DNA from: a virus
DNA: 38,040 bases
Virus record (IMG/VR): IMGVR_UViG_3300030233_000166
Coordinates: 1-38,040 of that record
Strand: one strand, 5' to 3'
Below the pieces are notes generated by a model, which saw nothing but the letters and a program-made list of their open reading frames with translations, made no database searches and was not told the origin of the DNA. The position numbers were made by a program, and so were the translations under genes. The first letter of the stretch is position 1. Each line of letters starts with the position of its first letter. This document shows, one piece after another, positions 14,830 to 23,165 of the stretch.

Positions 14830-14935
14830 GGCGCGGTCGGCAGCACGCCGGCGGAGGTCTGGCCGGCCTTCGCCGCTGCCCGAGGCCCGGCGCGATCCTG
14901 CCGGGCCGATGACCCCGGATTAATGGCAGGCGCAT

Positions 14936-15139
14936 GTGACGCGCGAAGCGGCGCTGGAGATCGGACGATGGCTCGAGGCCCGAGGAAGACTGCACGCGCC
15001 CATCGCAAGCCTCGGCCTCGCCGACCTCGAAGCCATGGCCAGCAACGCGATCTCCCGCTGGATCGTGCTCCAGTCCGAAAAGCTCCAGAGGGCGGGCTGG
15101 CCGCCCGAGGACCCGATCGCGACCTTCTTGCTCGGGTAG
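14936..15139 (+). CDS. Small conserved phage protein
   Basis: A 67-residue protein starting at GTG 14936 (MTREAALEIGRWLEARGRL, then ASLGLADLEAMASNAISRWI and GWPPEDPIATFLLG). It is helical and has a natural protein composition. Relatives occur in Rhodobacteraceae prophages at this place. The 106-bp gap before it contains a perfect 8-bp hairpin, GGCCCGGC (14884-14891) with GCCGGGCC (14900-14907). The function is unknown. Confidence 0.65.
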   Translation: MTREAALEIGRWLEARGRLHAPIASLGLADLEAMASNAISRWIVLQSEKLQRAGWPPEDPIATFLLG

Positions 15140-15507
15140 CGCTCTGCGCCGTCTGCGCCCGCGAGGCGCGCGGCTTCGGCTACTGCCACGGCCTCCGCTG
15201 GGATCGCCATCCCTATCACCGCTTCTGCTCGCGCCGCTGTCAGGACGCGGGCAGCGCCATCGCCCAAAGGAACAACGGCATGATCGACAAGACCGCGCGC
15301 GAGGCCCGTGCGATCCGCGATGCGCGGACGCCCTTCGCCGAAGCGCTCACCGACCTCGGGCTCATGGAGCCCGTCTTCCACCGCAGCGCCGAGGACATCG
15401 ACCGCCTCATCGAGGCGGCCGTCGCCGGCTACATCGACAGCATGCAGGACCAGGCCGCGCGCAAGGAGCGCACCGGCACGGTCCTGGATGACCCCATTCC
15501 GTTCTGA
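15097..15507 (+). CDS. DUF6511-like protein with a Cys4/His zinc-binding module
   Basis: A clear protein runs to 15507: CAVCAREARGFGYCH, then HRFCSRRCQDAG, which is a treble-clef-like zinc-binding pattern. It is followed by GMIDKTAREARAIRDA and LMEPVFHRSAEDIDRLIEAA and ends in the DDPIPF tail typical of this family. I recognise it as DUF6511-like. The start is a problem: no ATG, GTG or TTG lies in frame close to the zinc module. Upstream candidates are a CTG at 15097 (given here) and ATGs at 14968 and 14923 that overlap the 67-residue gene almost wholly. The ATG at 15280 would lose the zinc module. Its role is unknown, perhaps DNA or RNA binding. Confidence 0.7.
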   Translation: MAARGPDRDLLARVALCAVCAREARGFGYCHGLRWDRHPYHRFCSRRCQDAGSAIAQRNNGMIDKTAREARAIRDARTPFAEALTDLGLMEPVFHRSAEDIDRLIEAAVAGYIDSMQDQAARKERTGTVLDDPIPF

Positions 15508-15518
15508 GGGGGCGTGCG

Positions 15519-15734
15519 ATGATCGACCTGAACGACGACACCGCGTCCTGCAGCTGGTCGCACCTGCTCGAGGCGGCCACCGAGAACGCCGTCACCGACT
15601 TCGAGATCGAGTTCTGCGACAGCCTCCGAGAGAAGCTGGCGCGGTTCGGCGACAGCGCCCGGCTGACGGACGCGCAGTTCCACAAGCTGACCTGCATCGC
15701 GCAGGCCGGCGGGTTCTGGGAGCGCGAGCGATGA
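15519..15734 (+). CDS. Small phage protein
   Basis: A 71-residue acidic protein beginning MIDLNDDTASCSWSHLLEAA, with ESL-type helices (FCDSLREKLARFGDSA, LTDAQFHKLTCIAQAG). It lies 11 bp after the DUF6511-like gene and overlaps the nuclease start by 4 bp. Its first codons (GATGATCGACCTGAAC) are nearly the same as those of the genes at 15731 and 18599. The function is unknown. Confidence 0.7.
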   Translation: MIDLNDDTASCSWSHLLEAATENAVTDFEIEFCDSLREKLARFGDSARLTDAQFHKLTCIAQAGGFWERER

Positions 15735-16528
15735 TCGACCTGAACCATGGCTCGGGCTTCCTCTACGGCGCCGACGCGCCGCGCCCGCCCATCGCGGAAG
15801 CGGTGTCCGCGGCCATCGACACGGCGCTGTCCTCGCGCAACCGCGCAGAGCGTCCGCGCACCTATGTCAGTTCCTCGGGTCTCGGCCGCGACTGCCTGCG
15901 CCAGATCCAGTACGACTTCCTCGCGGTGCCCAAGGACGAAGGACAGGAGTTCGCGCCACGCACGCTGCGCATCTTCGAGGCGGGCCACCGGGCCGAGGAC
16001 ATCGTCGCAGGCTGGTTCCGGATCGCCGGGTTCGACCTGCGCACCGAGCGACCCGATGGACGCCAGTTCGGGTTTGAGGCCCTCGGCGGCCGCTTCAAGG
16101 GTCACATCGACGGCTGCCTCGTCTCCGGCCCAGTCGCGATGGACTATCCCGCGCTCTGGGAGAACAAGGCGCTCGGGGCGGCCAGCTGGAAGGACGTGGT
16201 CAAGCGCGGCGTCAGCCTCGCGCGGCCGGTCTATGCTGCCCAGATCGCACTCTATCAGGCCTACATGGAGCTGCCGGCCCCGGCGCTTTTCACCGCGGTG
16301 AACCGCGACACGATGGAGCTGCACGCCGAGCTTGTGCCGTTCGATGCGCATCTCGCGCAGGAGATGTCGGATCGCGCCGTCGCCGTGGTGCGGGCCTCCG
16401 AGGCCGGGGATTGGTTGCCGCGCGCGGCGGCCGAGCCCACCGCAGTCCTCTGCCGGGGCGGCATGGCAGGCGGCAAGTGGCACGCGCCCTGTGCCTGGGC
16501 GGGTCGGTGCTGGGGAGAGCGGCGATGA
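15731..16528 (+). CDS. PD-(D/E)XK nuclease, Cas4/RecB-like, with Fe-S cysteine pattern
   Basis: A 265-residue nuclease. Catalytic positions are visible as H86 (EAGHRAED), D127 (GHIDGCL), E144 and K146 (WENKALG) and Q171 (QIALYQAYM), the RecB/lambda-exonuclease order. One cysteine lies near the N terminus (C55 in LGRDCLRQ) and three near the C terminus (C241, C254, C260), the arrangement that holds a 4Fe-4S cluster in Cas4 and AddB. No Cas genes are near, so this is a phage recombination exonuclease, acting with the Sak4-like ATPase and the DUF669-like protein. The ATG overlaps the preceding stop (ATGA) and the stop overlaps the next start the same way. Confidence 0.88.
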   Translation: MIDLNHGSGFLYGADAPRPPIAEAVSAAIDTALSSRNRAERPRTYVSSSGLGRDCLRQIQYDFLAVPKDEGQEFAPRTLRIFEAGHRAEDIVAGWFRIAGFDLRTERPDGRQFGFEALGGRFKGHIDGCLVSGPVAMDYPALWENKALGAASWKDVVKRGVSLARPVYAAQIALYQAYMELPAPALFTAVNRDTMELHAELVPFDAHLAQEMSDRAVAVVRASEAGDWLPRAAAEPTAVLCRGGMAGGKWHAPCAWAGRCWGERR

Positions 16529-17274
16529 TCCCCGACGCTTATGAGCTCAAGCGGATCGTGCGCGCGCATCGTGAGCGGTTCTGGTGCTCCGACCTTCTTG
16601 CAGCGGCGGAGTTCGCGCCGATCTATTTCTTCGGCGATCAGGCCGCCTTCGATGCCGACATCGTCGACCGCGCGATGACCCGGGTCTTTACCGGTCCGCT
16701 TCGGCTGCCGCATCCCTCCGTGATCTTCGAGGTCCGCGAGCAGCGCGCGTCTCCCTCGGGCCTGATCGTCTGCGCCCGCGCCGACGGCGACATCGTCGAG
16801 GCCACGTTCCTCATGCGCAAGCGGGCGCCGCGCGGCTGGACGGATTGCCTGGTGCGGATCTGGATGCATCCGGACGGCAAGGCGGAGATCGAGGGCAACC
16901 CGGCCGAGCGGAGCGACGAGACGGTCCGCGGTCACGGCGAAGTCGCCGCCGGCATCGTCTGGCGCGCGCTGACCATCCTCGGCGCCTCGCCTGAAATCCG
17001 CGACCGCAAGGTGTCGCTCGCGAAACGGTCCCGTCTGGCCCGCGAGGGCGTGCGCGGTTGGGTCTGGCGCCAGGTCGCCATCGATCCGGCGCGCCTGCGG
17101 GCGGCGACACCGCCGCAGGGTGGCAGTCACGCCAGCCCACGCTGGCACATTCGCCGCGGTCACTGGCGGCAGCTCGCCGACGGGCGCCGGGTCTTCGTCC
17201 GGCAGTGCGAGGTGGGCGATCCGACCCGCGGCGGGATCGTCAAGGACTACGCAGTGGAGATACCCCAGCCATGA
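16525..17274 (+). CDS. Conserved phage replication-module protein
   Basis: A 249-residue soluble protein (MIPDAYELKRIVRAHRERF). The middle part has beta-rich segments (VIFEVREQRASPSGLIVCA, VEATFLMRKRAPRGW). The C terminus carries the recurring phage motif RWHIRRGHWRQLADGRR and VFVRQCEVGDPTRGG, seen in many phage proteins of unknown function. It is coupled by 4-bp overlaps to the nuclease before it and the helicase after it, so it probably belongs to the same replication and recombination complex. Confidence 0.75.
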   Translation: MIPDAYELKRIVRAHRERFWCSDLLAAAEFAPIYFFGDQAAFDADIVDRAMTRVFTGPLRLPHPSVIFEVREQRASPSGLIVCARADGDIVEATFLMRKRAPRGWTDCLVRIWMHPDGKAEIEGNPAERSDETVRGHGEVAAGIVWRALTILGASPEIRDRKVSLAKRSRLAREGVRGWVWRQVAIDPARLRAATPPQGGSHASPRWHIRRGHWRQLADGRRVFVRQCEVGDPTRGGIVKDYAVEIPQP

Positions 17275-18590
17275 CCGAGTTCACCCCATCCGCCACGCAG
17301 GCCGCCGCGATCCGCGAGATCAAGGAGTGGTTCGAGACCCGGACCGAGCAGCAGCAGGTATTCCGCCTCTTCGGCTATGCCGGGTCCGGCAAGACCACCG
17401 TGCTGAAGTTTGCGCTCGACGAACTCGGGCTCTCGCCCCACCGCAGCGCGAAGGACGGCCGCTGCGTGCCCGGCGTCGTCACCGCCACCTTCACCGGCAA
17501 GGCCGCGCTGGTCCTGACCCGCAAGGGCACGCCCGCGCGCACCATCCACAGCCTGATCTATTCGGTGATCGAGTCGACCGAGGAGGAGATCGAGGAGGCC
17601 GCCCGAAAGATCGCGCTGGCCGAACGCGACGCCCTCCGTCTCACCGGGTTCGCGCGCACCACGGCCGATGCCGCGATCGAGGCGATGCGCCAGGGGCTCT
17701 CGGCCATGAAGCATCCGCGCTTCGCGCTTAACCCGCAGAGCGACGCGGCAGACGCCCGGCTGATCGTGCTCGACGAGGTGTCGATGGTCGGCGAGGAGAT
17801 GGCGCGCGATCTGATGAGCTTCGGCAAGCCGATCCTCGTGCTCGGCGATCCCGGCCAGCTGCCGCCGATCCGGGGCGAAGGCGCCTTCACCCGCGACGAA
17901 CCGGACGTGATGCTGACCGAGATCCACCGCCAGGCGGCCGAGAGCGCGATCATCCGTCTCGCCACCATGGCCCGCGAGGGTCGGCCCATCGGCTTCGGCG
18001 TCTACGACGATCATGTCGCCAAGCTCCGCAAGGGCGACATCACGCCGGAACAGGCCCTGCGCGGCGGCCAGCTGATATGCGGGCTGAACGCCACGCGGCT
18101 GCAGATCAACAACGCCATGCGTGCGGCGGCCGGTCTCGGCGGGACCTGGCTGCCCACGGGGCCGGCCGAGAAGATCATCTGCCTGAAGAACCAGAACGAT
18201 CTGGGGCTGATCAACGGGATGTTCGTGACGCTCGAGAACATCGTCGACGAGGGCAGCCTCTTTTTCTCGGCCGTCGTCCATGACGAGGACGGGCGCCACA
18301 TCGGCGAGCCCTATCAGGACGGGCGTCCGGGCCGGCTGCGCATCTACAAGGGGCATTTCGAGGACCACGTCGCCTACGACGACAAGCGCCACGACCGCGA
18401 CTACAAGGAGAAGCGTCTGCTGACCGAGGCGACCTTCGGCTGGGCGATCACCGCGCACAAGGCGCAGGGCTCGCAGTGGGAGAACGTGATCGTCTGGGAC
18501 GACGGGCTGGGCCGCAACGAGATTGATCGGCGTCGCTGGCTCTACACGGCGATCACCCGGGCCGAACGCGGTCTCGTGCTGCTGGCCTGA
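17271..18590 (+). CDS. RecD/Dda-like SF1B DNA helicase
   Basis: A 439-residue helicase. Walker A is LFGYAGSGKTTV (K41), motif Ia TFTGKAALVL, motif II LIVLDEVSMVGEEM, motif III LVLGDPGQLPPI, motif IV TEIHRQ, and the C-terminal motifs are GWAITAHKAQGSQWENVIV and WLYTAITRAERGLVL. It belongs to superfamily 1B (5' to 3'), like T4 Dda and the RecD motor. It would unwind phage DNA for replication or recombination. The ATG overlaps the preceding stop by 4 bp. The frame is open earlier, but there it runs through the previous gene. Confidence 0.93.
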   Translation: MTEFTPSATQAAAIREIKEWFETRTEQQQVFRLFGYAGSGKTTVLKFALDELGLSPHRSAKDGRCVPGVVTATFTGKAALVLTRKGTPARTIHSLIYSVIESTEEEIEEAARKIALAERDALRLTGFARTTADAAIEAMRQGLSAMKHPRFALNPQSDAADARLIVLDEVSMVGEEMARDLMSFGKPILVLGDPGQLPPIRGEGAFTRDEPDVMLTEIHRQAAESAIIRLATMAREGRPIGFGVYDDHVAKLRKGDITPEQALRGGQLICGLNATRLQINNAMRAAAGLGGTWLPTGPAEKIICLKNQNDLGLINGMFVTLENIVDEGSLFFSAVVHDEDGRHIGEPYQDGRPGRLRIYKGHFEDHVAYDDKRHDRDYKEKRLLTEATFGWAITAHKAQGSQWENVIVWDDGLGRNEIDRRRWLYTAITRAERGLVLLA

Positions 18591-18598
18591 GGGGCGCG

Positions 18599-21223
18599 AT
18601 GATCGACCTCAACGACATCGCGGTCCCGAAGACCCGGCACGATCTGGCGGCGGTGAAGGAGCGGCTGGCCTGCACGGCCGCCGACTGGCTGCCTGGTCTC
18701 TTCCCCGAGGCCCGGCTTGCGCGGGACCGTCGATCCTTGCGCTGCGCAGACCTCTCCGGGCGCCCGCCGCGAAAGGAGGGCTCGTGCACGATCCATCTCG
18801 ACGGTCCCTATGCCGGCTGGGGCTTCGACTACGCCACCGGCGAGCGGGCCGGTCCGATCGACCTGATCGCGCAGGCGACCGGTCTTTGTGACGGGTCGCT
18901 CTTCGACGAGGCGGCGCGGCTCGCAGGGATGGACCATCCGGCGCCGCGGTCCGCGCCGAAGTCGCCCATACGCACACGTCCCGACCACTCGGCCGAGATC
19001 GCGCGGCTGGTCCACGGGGCCGTGCCGATCGCGGGTACGCCTGGCGAGACTTATCTGCGCGCTCGCAGGCTTTCGGATCCCGGATCGCCCGACCTTCTGT
19101 TCCATCCCGATCTTCCGGACTTCGACAGCTGCCGCGGCTGGCCCGGCCTGATCGCGATCCTGCGGCTGCCGAGCGGGGAGCACGCGCCGGGCATCCACCG
19201 CACCTTCCTGCTCGATGACGGCAGCGCGAAGGCGCCTCCCGGCAAGAAGATGCTCGGCAGCGTGAAGGATGCCGTCGTCCGGCTGTTCCCGATGCCCGCG
19301 GACGGCCACATCGGCATCGCCGAGGGGATCGAGACGGCGCTCGCTGCCCGCGTGCTATTCGGCACACCGGTCTGGGCGGCGCTGTCGGCCGACGGTCTGG
19401 CGCGGTTCCAGTGGCCCGAGGGCGCCCGCCGCGTCACCATCTATGCAGATGCCGGAGACGCCGGCCGCCAGGCGGCCGCGACGCTCTCGGACCGCCTGAA
19501 CCGCGCCGACATCCCAAACGAGATCGTTGCCCCGCTGCATGGCGACGACTTCAACGACGACCTGCAGCGTGGTGCAGGCGCCAAGGATTACGAGCGCCAA
19601 GCAGGTACGGCAGCTGAACCGCAGGCCGAAGAACCGGACGCGGTCACGCCCATCGTCGCCTCCGCCGACGATCCCGCGACGCTGATCGCCGCGGCCGAGG
19701 CACTGACCAATCCACCTGAGTTCGAAGCGCTGTCCACGCTGCTTGGGCGCATCGCGCTGGCAAAGCTCGACCCGCTGCCCGAGCGGCAGGTCATCGCGCG
19801 GATCAAATCCACGACCGGCATCGGCATGTCGGTCCTGACTCAGCAGCTGGCCGAGCTCCGCCGCCGTATGAACGCCACCGGCGACCCGCACGCGCCGATC
19901 CCGAAACCCGCCTGGTTCAGGCGCCTGCGGCTCGACCTCGCCGGCGCGCCCGAGCGCAACGAGGCCAACGTCATCGTCGCCCTGACCTCAGATCCGGCCT
20001 TCGCCGGTGTGCTCGCCTTCGACGAATTCGGACAGGAGATCGTCGTGCGCCAGCCGTTGCCGTGGGACGCCGGAACCGCCTCCCTCCCGCGTCCCTGGGA
20101 GGACGCCGACGACATTCGCACCGCGGAATGGCTGCAGCTGCGCGGCATCAACGTGGCGCCGGTGGTCGTCAGCCGCGCAGTCGGCGCCGTCGCCCGCGAG
20201 CTGCGCATACACCCAGTCCGCGACTGGCTCGATACCCTGACATGGGACGGGACGCCCCGGATCGAGACCTGGACCAGCGCCTATCTCGGCGCGGAACCCT
20301 CGGCGTTCAACCACACCATCGGCGCGCTCTGGCTGATCTCGGCCGTCGCCCGCATCTACCGTCCCGGCGTGAAAGCCGACCACATGCTGATCCTCGAGGG
20401 GCCGCAGGGCGCGCGCAAATCCACCGCGATCAAGGTGCTGGCCGGCGAGGAATGGTTCACCGACGAGCTGCCGGAGCTTGGGTCCAAGGACGCCGCGCTG
20501 CACATGCAGGGCGTCTGGATCCTGGAGATCGCCGAACTCGACGCCATCGGTCGCGCTGAGGTCTCTCGGATCAAGGCGTTCCTGACCCGCACGACCGACC
20601 GCTTCCGCCCGCCCTACGGTCGCTATACTGTCGAGGTGCCGCGCCAGTGCGTCTTCGCTGGCACCGTGAACCCCGACACCTATCTGCGCGACGAGACCGG
20701 CAACCGCCGCTTCTGGCCCCTCCGCTGTGGGACGATCGACATCGCGGCGCTCGCGCGCGACCGGCACCAGCTCTGGGCAGAAGCCGTCCACCGTTTCCGC
20801 GCCGGCGCGATCTGGTGGATCGACGACCCGGCGCTGCTGGCAGAAGCCCGCGAGGAACAGGACCGCCGCTACCAGTCCGACGCCTGGGACGACCTAATCG
20901 AACACTGGCTGACGCACGAAATCCGGACCGTCTCCGACGGCTTCCCCGATTACGGCAATTCCCGCACCGAAAGCGTGCCGCGCCCCGAGCCGCTGGGCGA
21001 CGTATCGGTCGGCGAGATCCTTGAGGAGGCGATCGGGCTAGAACCTGCCCGCTGGACCCGCGGCGACCAGATGCGCGTCTCGGCCTACCTCAAGGCGAAC
21101 GGCTGGGAGCGGTACCGGCGGCGCGACGAGGGCGGGCGCGAGGCGTCGCGCGAGTGGCGGTATCGCAAAGGTCATCCTCAGTCGCCACAAGAGACGATGG
21201 CAAACGACCGATTGCGGCCATGA
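18599..21223 (+). CDS. Toprim-VapE primase/helicase-like replication protein
   Basis: An 874-residue multidomain protein. The N terminus (residues 1-110) resembles a CHC2-like primase zinc region but lacks a clear zinc set. A Toprim domain follows at about 239-320, with IAEGIETALAA (metal-binding Glu) and TIYADAGDAG. A linker leads to a virulence-associated E (VapE) ATPase domain at about 540-790, with RDWLDTLTWDG, Walker A LEGPQGARKST (about 598-609), WILEIAELDAIGR and GNRRFWPL. The C terminus is a winged-helix-like region (ANGWERYRRR). It should prime and unwind phage DNA. The ATG at 18599 lies 8 bp after the helicase stop, and its first codons match those of the genes at 15519 and 15731. 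Confidence 0.92.
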   Translation: MIDLNDIAVPKTRHDLAAVKERLACTAADWLPGLFPEARLARDRRSLRCADLSGRPPRKEGSCTIHLDGPYAGWGFDYATGERAGPIDLIAQATGLCDGSLFDEAARLAGMDHPAPRSAPKSPIRTRPDHSAEIARLVHGAVPIAGTPGETYLRARRLSDPGSPDLLFHPDLPDFDSCRGWPGLIAILRLPSGEHAPGIHRTFLLDDGSAKAPPGKKMLGSVKDAVVRLFPMPADGHIGIAEGIETALAARVLFGTPVWAALSADGLARFQWPEGARRVTIYADAGDAGRQAAATLSDRLNRADIPNEIVAPLHGDDFNDDLQRGAGAKDYERQAGTAAEPQAEEPDAVTPIVASADDPATLIAAAEALTNPPEFEALSTLLGRIALAKLDPLPERQVIARIKSTTGIGMSVLTQQLAELRRRMNATGDPHAPIPKPAWFRRLRLDLAGAPERNEANVIVALTSDPAFAGVLAFDEFGQEIVVRQPLPWDAGTASLPRPWEDADDIRTAEWLQLRGINVAPVVVSRAVGAVARELRIHPVRDWLDTLTWDGTPRIETWTSAYLGAEPSAFNHTIGALWLISAVARIYRPGVKADHMLILEGPQGARKSTAIKVLAGEEWFTDELPELGSKDAALHMQGVWILEIAELDAIGRAEVSRIKAFLTRTTDRFRPPYGRYTVEVPRQCVFAGTVNPDTYLRDETGNRRFWPLRCGTIDIAALARDRHQLWAEAVHRFRAGAIWWIDDPALLAEAREEQDRRYQSDAWDDLIEHWLTHEIRTVSDGFPDYGNSRTESVPRPEPLGDVSVGEILEEAIGLEPARWTRGDQMRVSAYLKANGWERYRRRDEGGREASREWRYRKGHPQSPQETMANDRLRP

Positions 21224-21342
21224 CACTGAACGTGAACAAAGTTCTGTTGAGCAAAGTCGTGAAGCCGATGCATGCAATGATTTTGCTAGTGATTCTGACT
21301 ACAGCACTTCAATCAAGGCAGATATTTACGCGGTGTTCGCAG

Positions 21343-22110
21343 TTATCGGCAGCGCACCCACTCAATCAGCGGATAGCAATAACTATTCGCTGATCCTGTG
21401 CCAATAAATCCCCATTTCTCGGCCGTTTCGAAAAACGAAAGATAGGAGCTTTCGTCCTCTCCTGAGCATGAAACATCGAAATCAACCGCGCGCTCGTAGC
21501 CTTTCTCTATACAAAATTGCCTAGCATTGTCATCGGCATGGCTCACGCCTTCGTCGCCGTCATAATTTCCAAAAATTCGATCCGGCTCGCGATTGCCCGG
21601 ATACAACACGACTGGCGGAACGAAGCAACCTGGTGCTCCGCATACTTCCTGCGACTCTGTGGGGATCGAGAGTCGTTCTCCTCTCTGAAGTGCCGCTTCG
21701 ATATCGGCGGCGTATGTATCGATGAGGCCCGACGCGACCAAGAATCGAAGGTTTGCGTCTGCTCGGCTCGGCTCTGCAGTGACTGATTGGAGAATCAGCG
21801 CCTGCTGCGCTGCTTCACGCTGCGCGCGCAATTCAGCCTCACCGGATGCTCTTTCGACCTCAAGCCCTTGCTCGGCTGTGAGGCGAGCATTTTTCGACTG
21901 ATAGTATTGCGACACGGCGGTGGCTAGGACGGATGCAGTCGCGCCAATCACGGCTACCAGGATCGGTCCAAATACGGCCCAATTCAATGTTCGTTTGGAT
22001 CGAAGCGATCTAAGTTCTTCCTCGACCGCCTGTCGACGCTCGTCCGCAAGTCTCTCGCGCTCGAGCGCGTTGCGTTCGCGGTTCAATAGTATCTGTTCTT
22101 GCTCAGACAT
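21343..22110 (-). CDS. Coiled-coil membrane-anchored protein, partner of the nuclease-like gene
   Basis: A 255-residue protein. Residues 5-38 form a charged coiled coil (NRERNALERERLADERRQAV). Residues about 44-66 are one transmembrane helix (AVFGPILVAVIGATASVLATAV). A second helical charged stretch follows, then a Cys-containing C-terminal domain (VCGAPGCFVPPVVLYPGN, ending in EWVRCR). No catalytic motif is recognised. It follows the staphylococcal-nuclease-like gene by 21 bp, on the strand opposite to the replication genes, and its sequence is visibly richer in A and T, so it looks like acquired cargo. The 119 bp between it and the VapE gene hold nothing I recognise. Confidence 0.75.
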   Translation of the reverse strand: MSEQEQILLNRERNALERERLADERRQAVEEELRSLRSKRTLNWAVFGPILVAVIGATASVLATAVSQYYQSKNARLTAEQGLEVERASGEAELRAQREAAQQALILQSVTAEPSRADANLRFLVASGLIDTYAADIEAALQRGERLSIPTESQEVCGAPGCFVPPVVLYPGNREPDRIFGNYDGDEGVSHADDNARQFCIEKGYERAVDFDVSCSGEDESSYLSFFETAEKWGFIGTGSANSYCYPLIEWVRCR

Positions 22111-22131
22111 GGCACGGCAACATTCAGCATA

Positions 22132-22944
22132 TCAACTGGATATTACAACCAATTCGTGAGGCTCGACGGTCATCTTGACCGTATTGTCTCCCTTTTCGAT
22201 AACATTGTCGAAGCCGGTGAAGACGCCTTGACTGGGTATACTCACCCGCTCTTCCTTTTCGTGTTCGATCCATTCCTTCAAGTTGGCGAAAGGCCTATCG
22301 GGATCGAAGAACGTATCGTCCCTTACAAACGCGTCGATCCGCCGCCAAAGCTTGGGGAAAATCGGTGCCATGCTGTCCGGGTGGCCGGTCCAGTCAGCGC
22401 CGAGTGTCGAACGATCTGCGGACCAGACACCCATGCCGCCGACCTTGGCCTTGTTCGAAACCTCTATGCAGCGTTCTCGCAGGTCGTCGAACAGCGTGTC
22501 GTAAAAGAGCGGATACGCGTGCCCGTTTTCCAACTGCTGGACATTAATGCTCTCCATGATGTCATCAGCACTCAGAAAGACATTCGCACCATCCTGAAGC
22601 GTTGTGTCACCCGCAAAGACGAATGCGATCGGTCGGCCGTGCGGGCCCAACTGAGTACTAAAAACATGACCCCGAGCGCTCTGAGTGCCACCATTCGTTC
22701 CAGCAAGATCAAGGTTGGCGGCGGTCGCATCGGAAGAAAAGGGATCAAGCGCTGAGCTTTCCATTGTATCTATGGCTTCATATCGTAGTTGAATACTCCC
22801 GTTATTCATATTGACCTTTGGTGGCTTCCCGCGCCGTCGGAGTAGAAAGAGGGGAGAAGGATCATCGGGAACAAAACGAAGCGAGTCTCCGTCCGGTCGA
22901 CCAAACGAGGGTTCGAAACGGCCCTTTATCAACGTGAATGGCAT
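22132..22944 (-). CDS. Staphylococcal-nuclease-like protein (thermonuclease fold), cargo
   Basis: A 270-residue protein whose first 170 residues fit the SNase fold. It has RPDGDSLRF (metal-binding D, 18-20), IQLRYEAIDTMESS (R54, D59 and E62 in the places of SNase R35, D40 and E43), GPHGRPIAFVF (R104 in the place of R87), then SINVQQLENGHAY and KVGGMGVWSAD, as in the C-terminal helices of SNase. About 100 residues of unknown fold follow. No signal peptide is seen, so it acts inside the cell. The ATG at 22944 with GGAG 9 nt upstream is preferred to the TTG at 22959. It is the first gene of a two-gene operon with a membrane protein. A defence or exclusion role is inference. Confidence 0.78.
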   Translation of the reverse strand: MPFTLIKGRFEPSFGRPDGDSLRFVPDDPSPLFLLRRRGKPPKVNMNNGSIQLRYEAIDTMESSALDPFSSDATAANLDLAGTNGGTQSARGHVFSTQLGPHGRPIAFVFAGDTTLQDGANVFLSADDIMESINVQQLENGHAYPLFYDTLFDDLRERCIEVSNKAKVGGMGVWSADRSTLGADWTGHPDSMAPIFPKLWRRIDAFVRDDTFFDPDRPFANLKEWIEHEKEERVSIPSQGVFTGFDNVIEKGDNTVKMTVEPHELVVISS

Positions 22945-23165
22945 AGCAAGTTTCTCCAACTGACTGAACGGTCCACGTCAACAATCCAAGACGTCAACGC
23001 ATCAATCAAGTGAAAGGTGATAGTACATCACCCAACGTATGACGGAAGCCGCCGTCGGCTGACGAGCTGTCAGGTCCGCCGAACGGTCGTTCTTGCGATC
23101 TAAAGTGCCGGGACACTTCACGCCTTCGTTGCCCTTCAGCTGTCTCCAGGCGCTGCACGCGCTGT
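22945..23165. other. Upstream region of the cargo operon, no gene recognised
   Basis: About 220 bp before the start of the nuclease-like gene. It must carry that operon's promoter on the minus strand, but no good -35/-10 pair stands out. With 23166-23591 it forms a gene-free stretch of about 650 bp. Open frames here are composed of repeat translation (VPT/VGT) and are not credible proteins. Confidence 0.4.

Noticed and set aside
17247-18458. Minus-strand frame of 403 codons
   Set aside because: It is antisense to the RecD/Dda-like helicase, which has all helicase motifs. The shadow has none.
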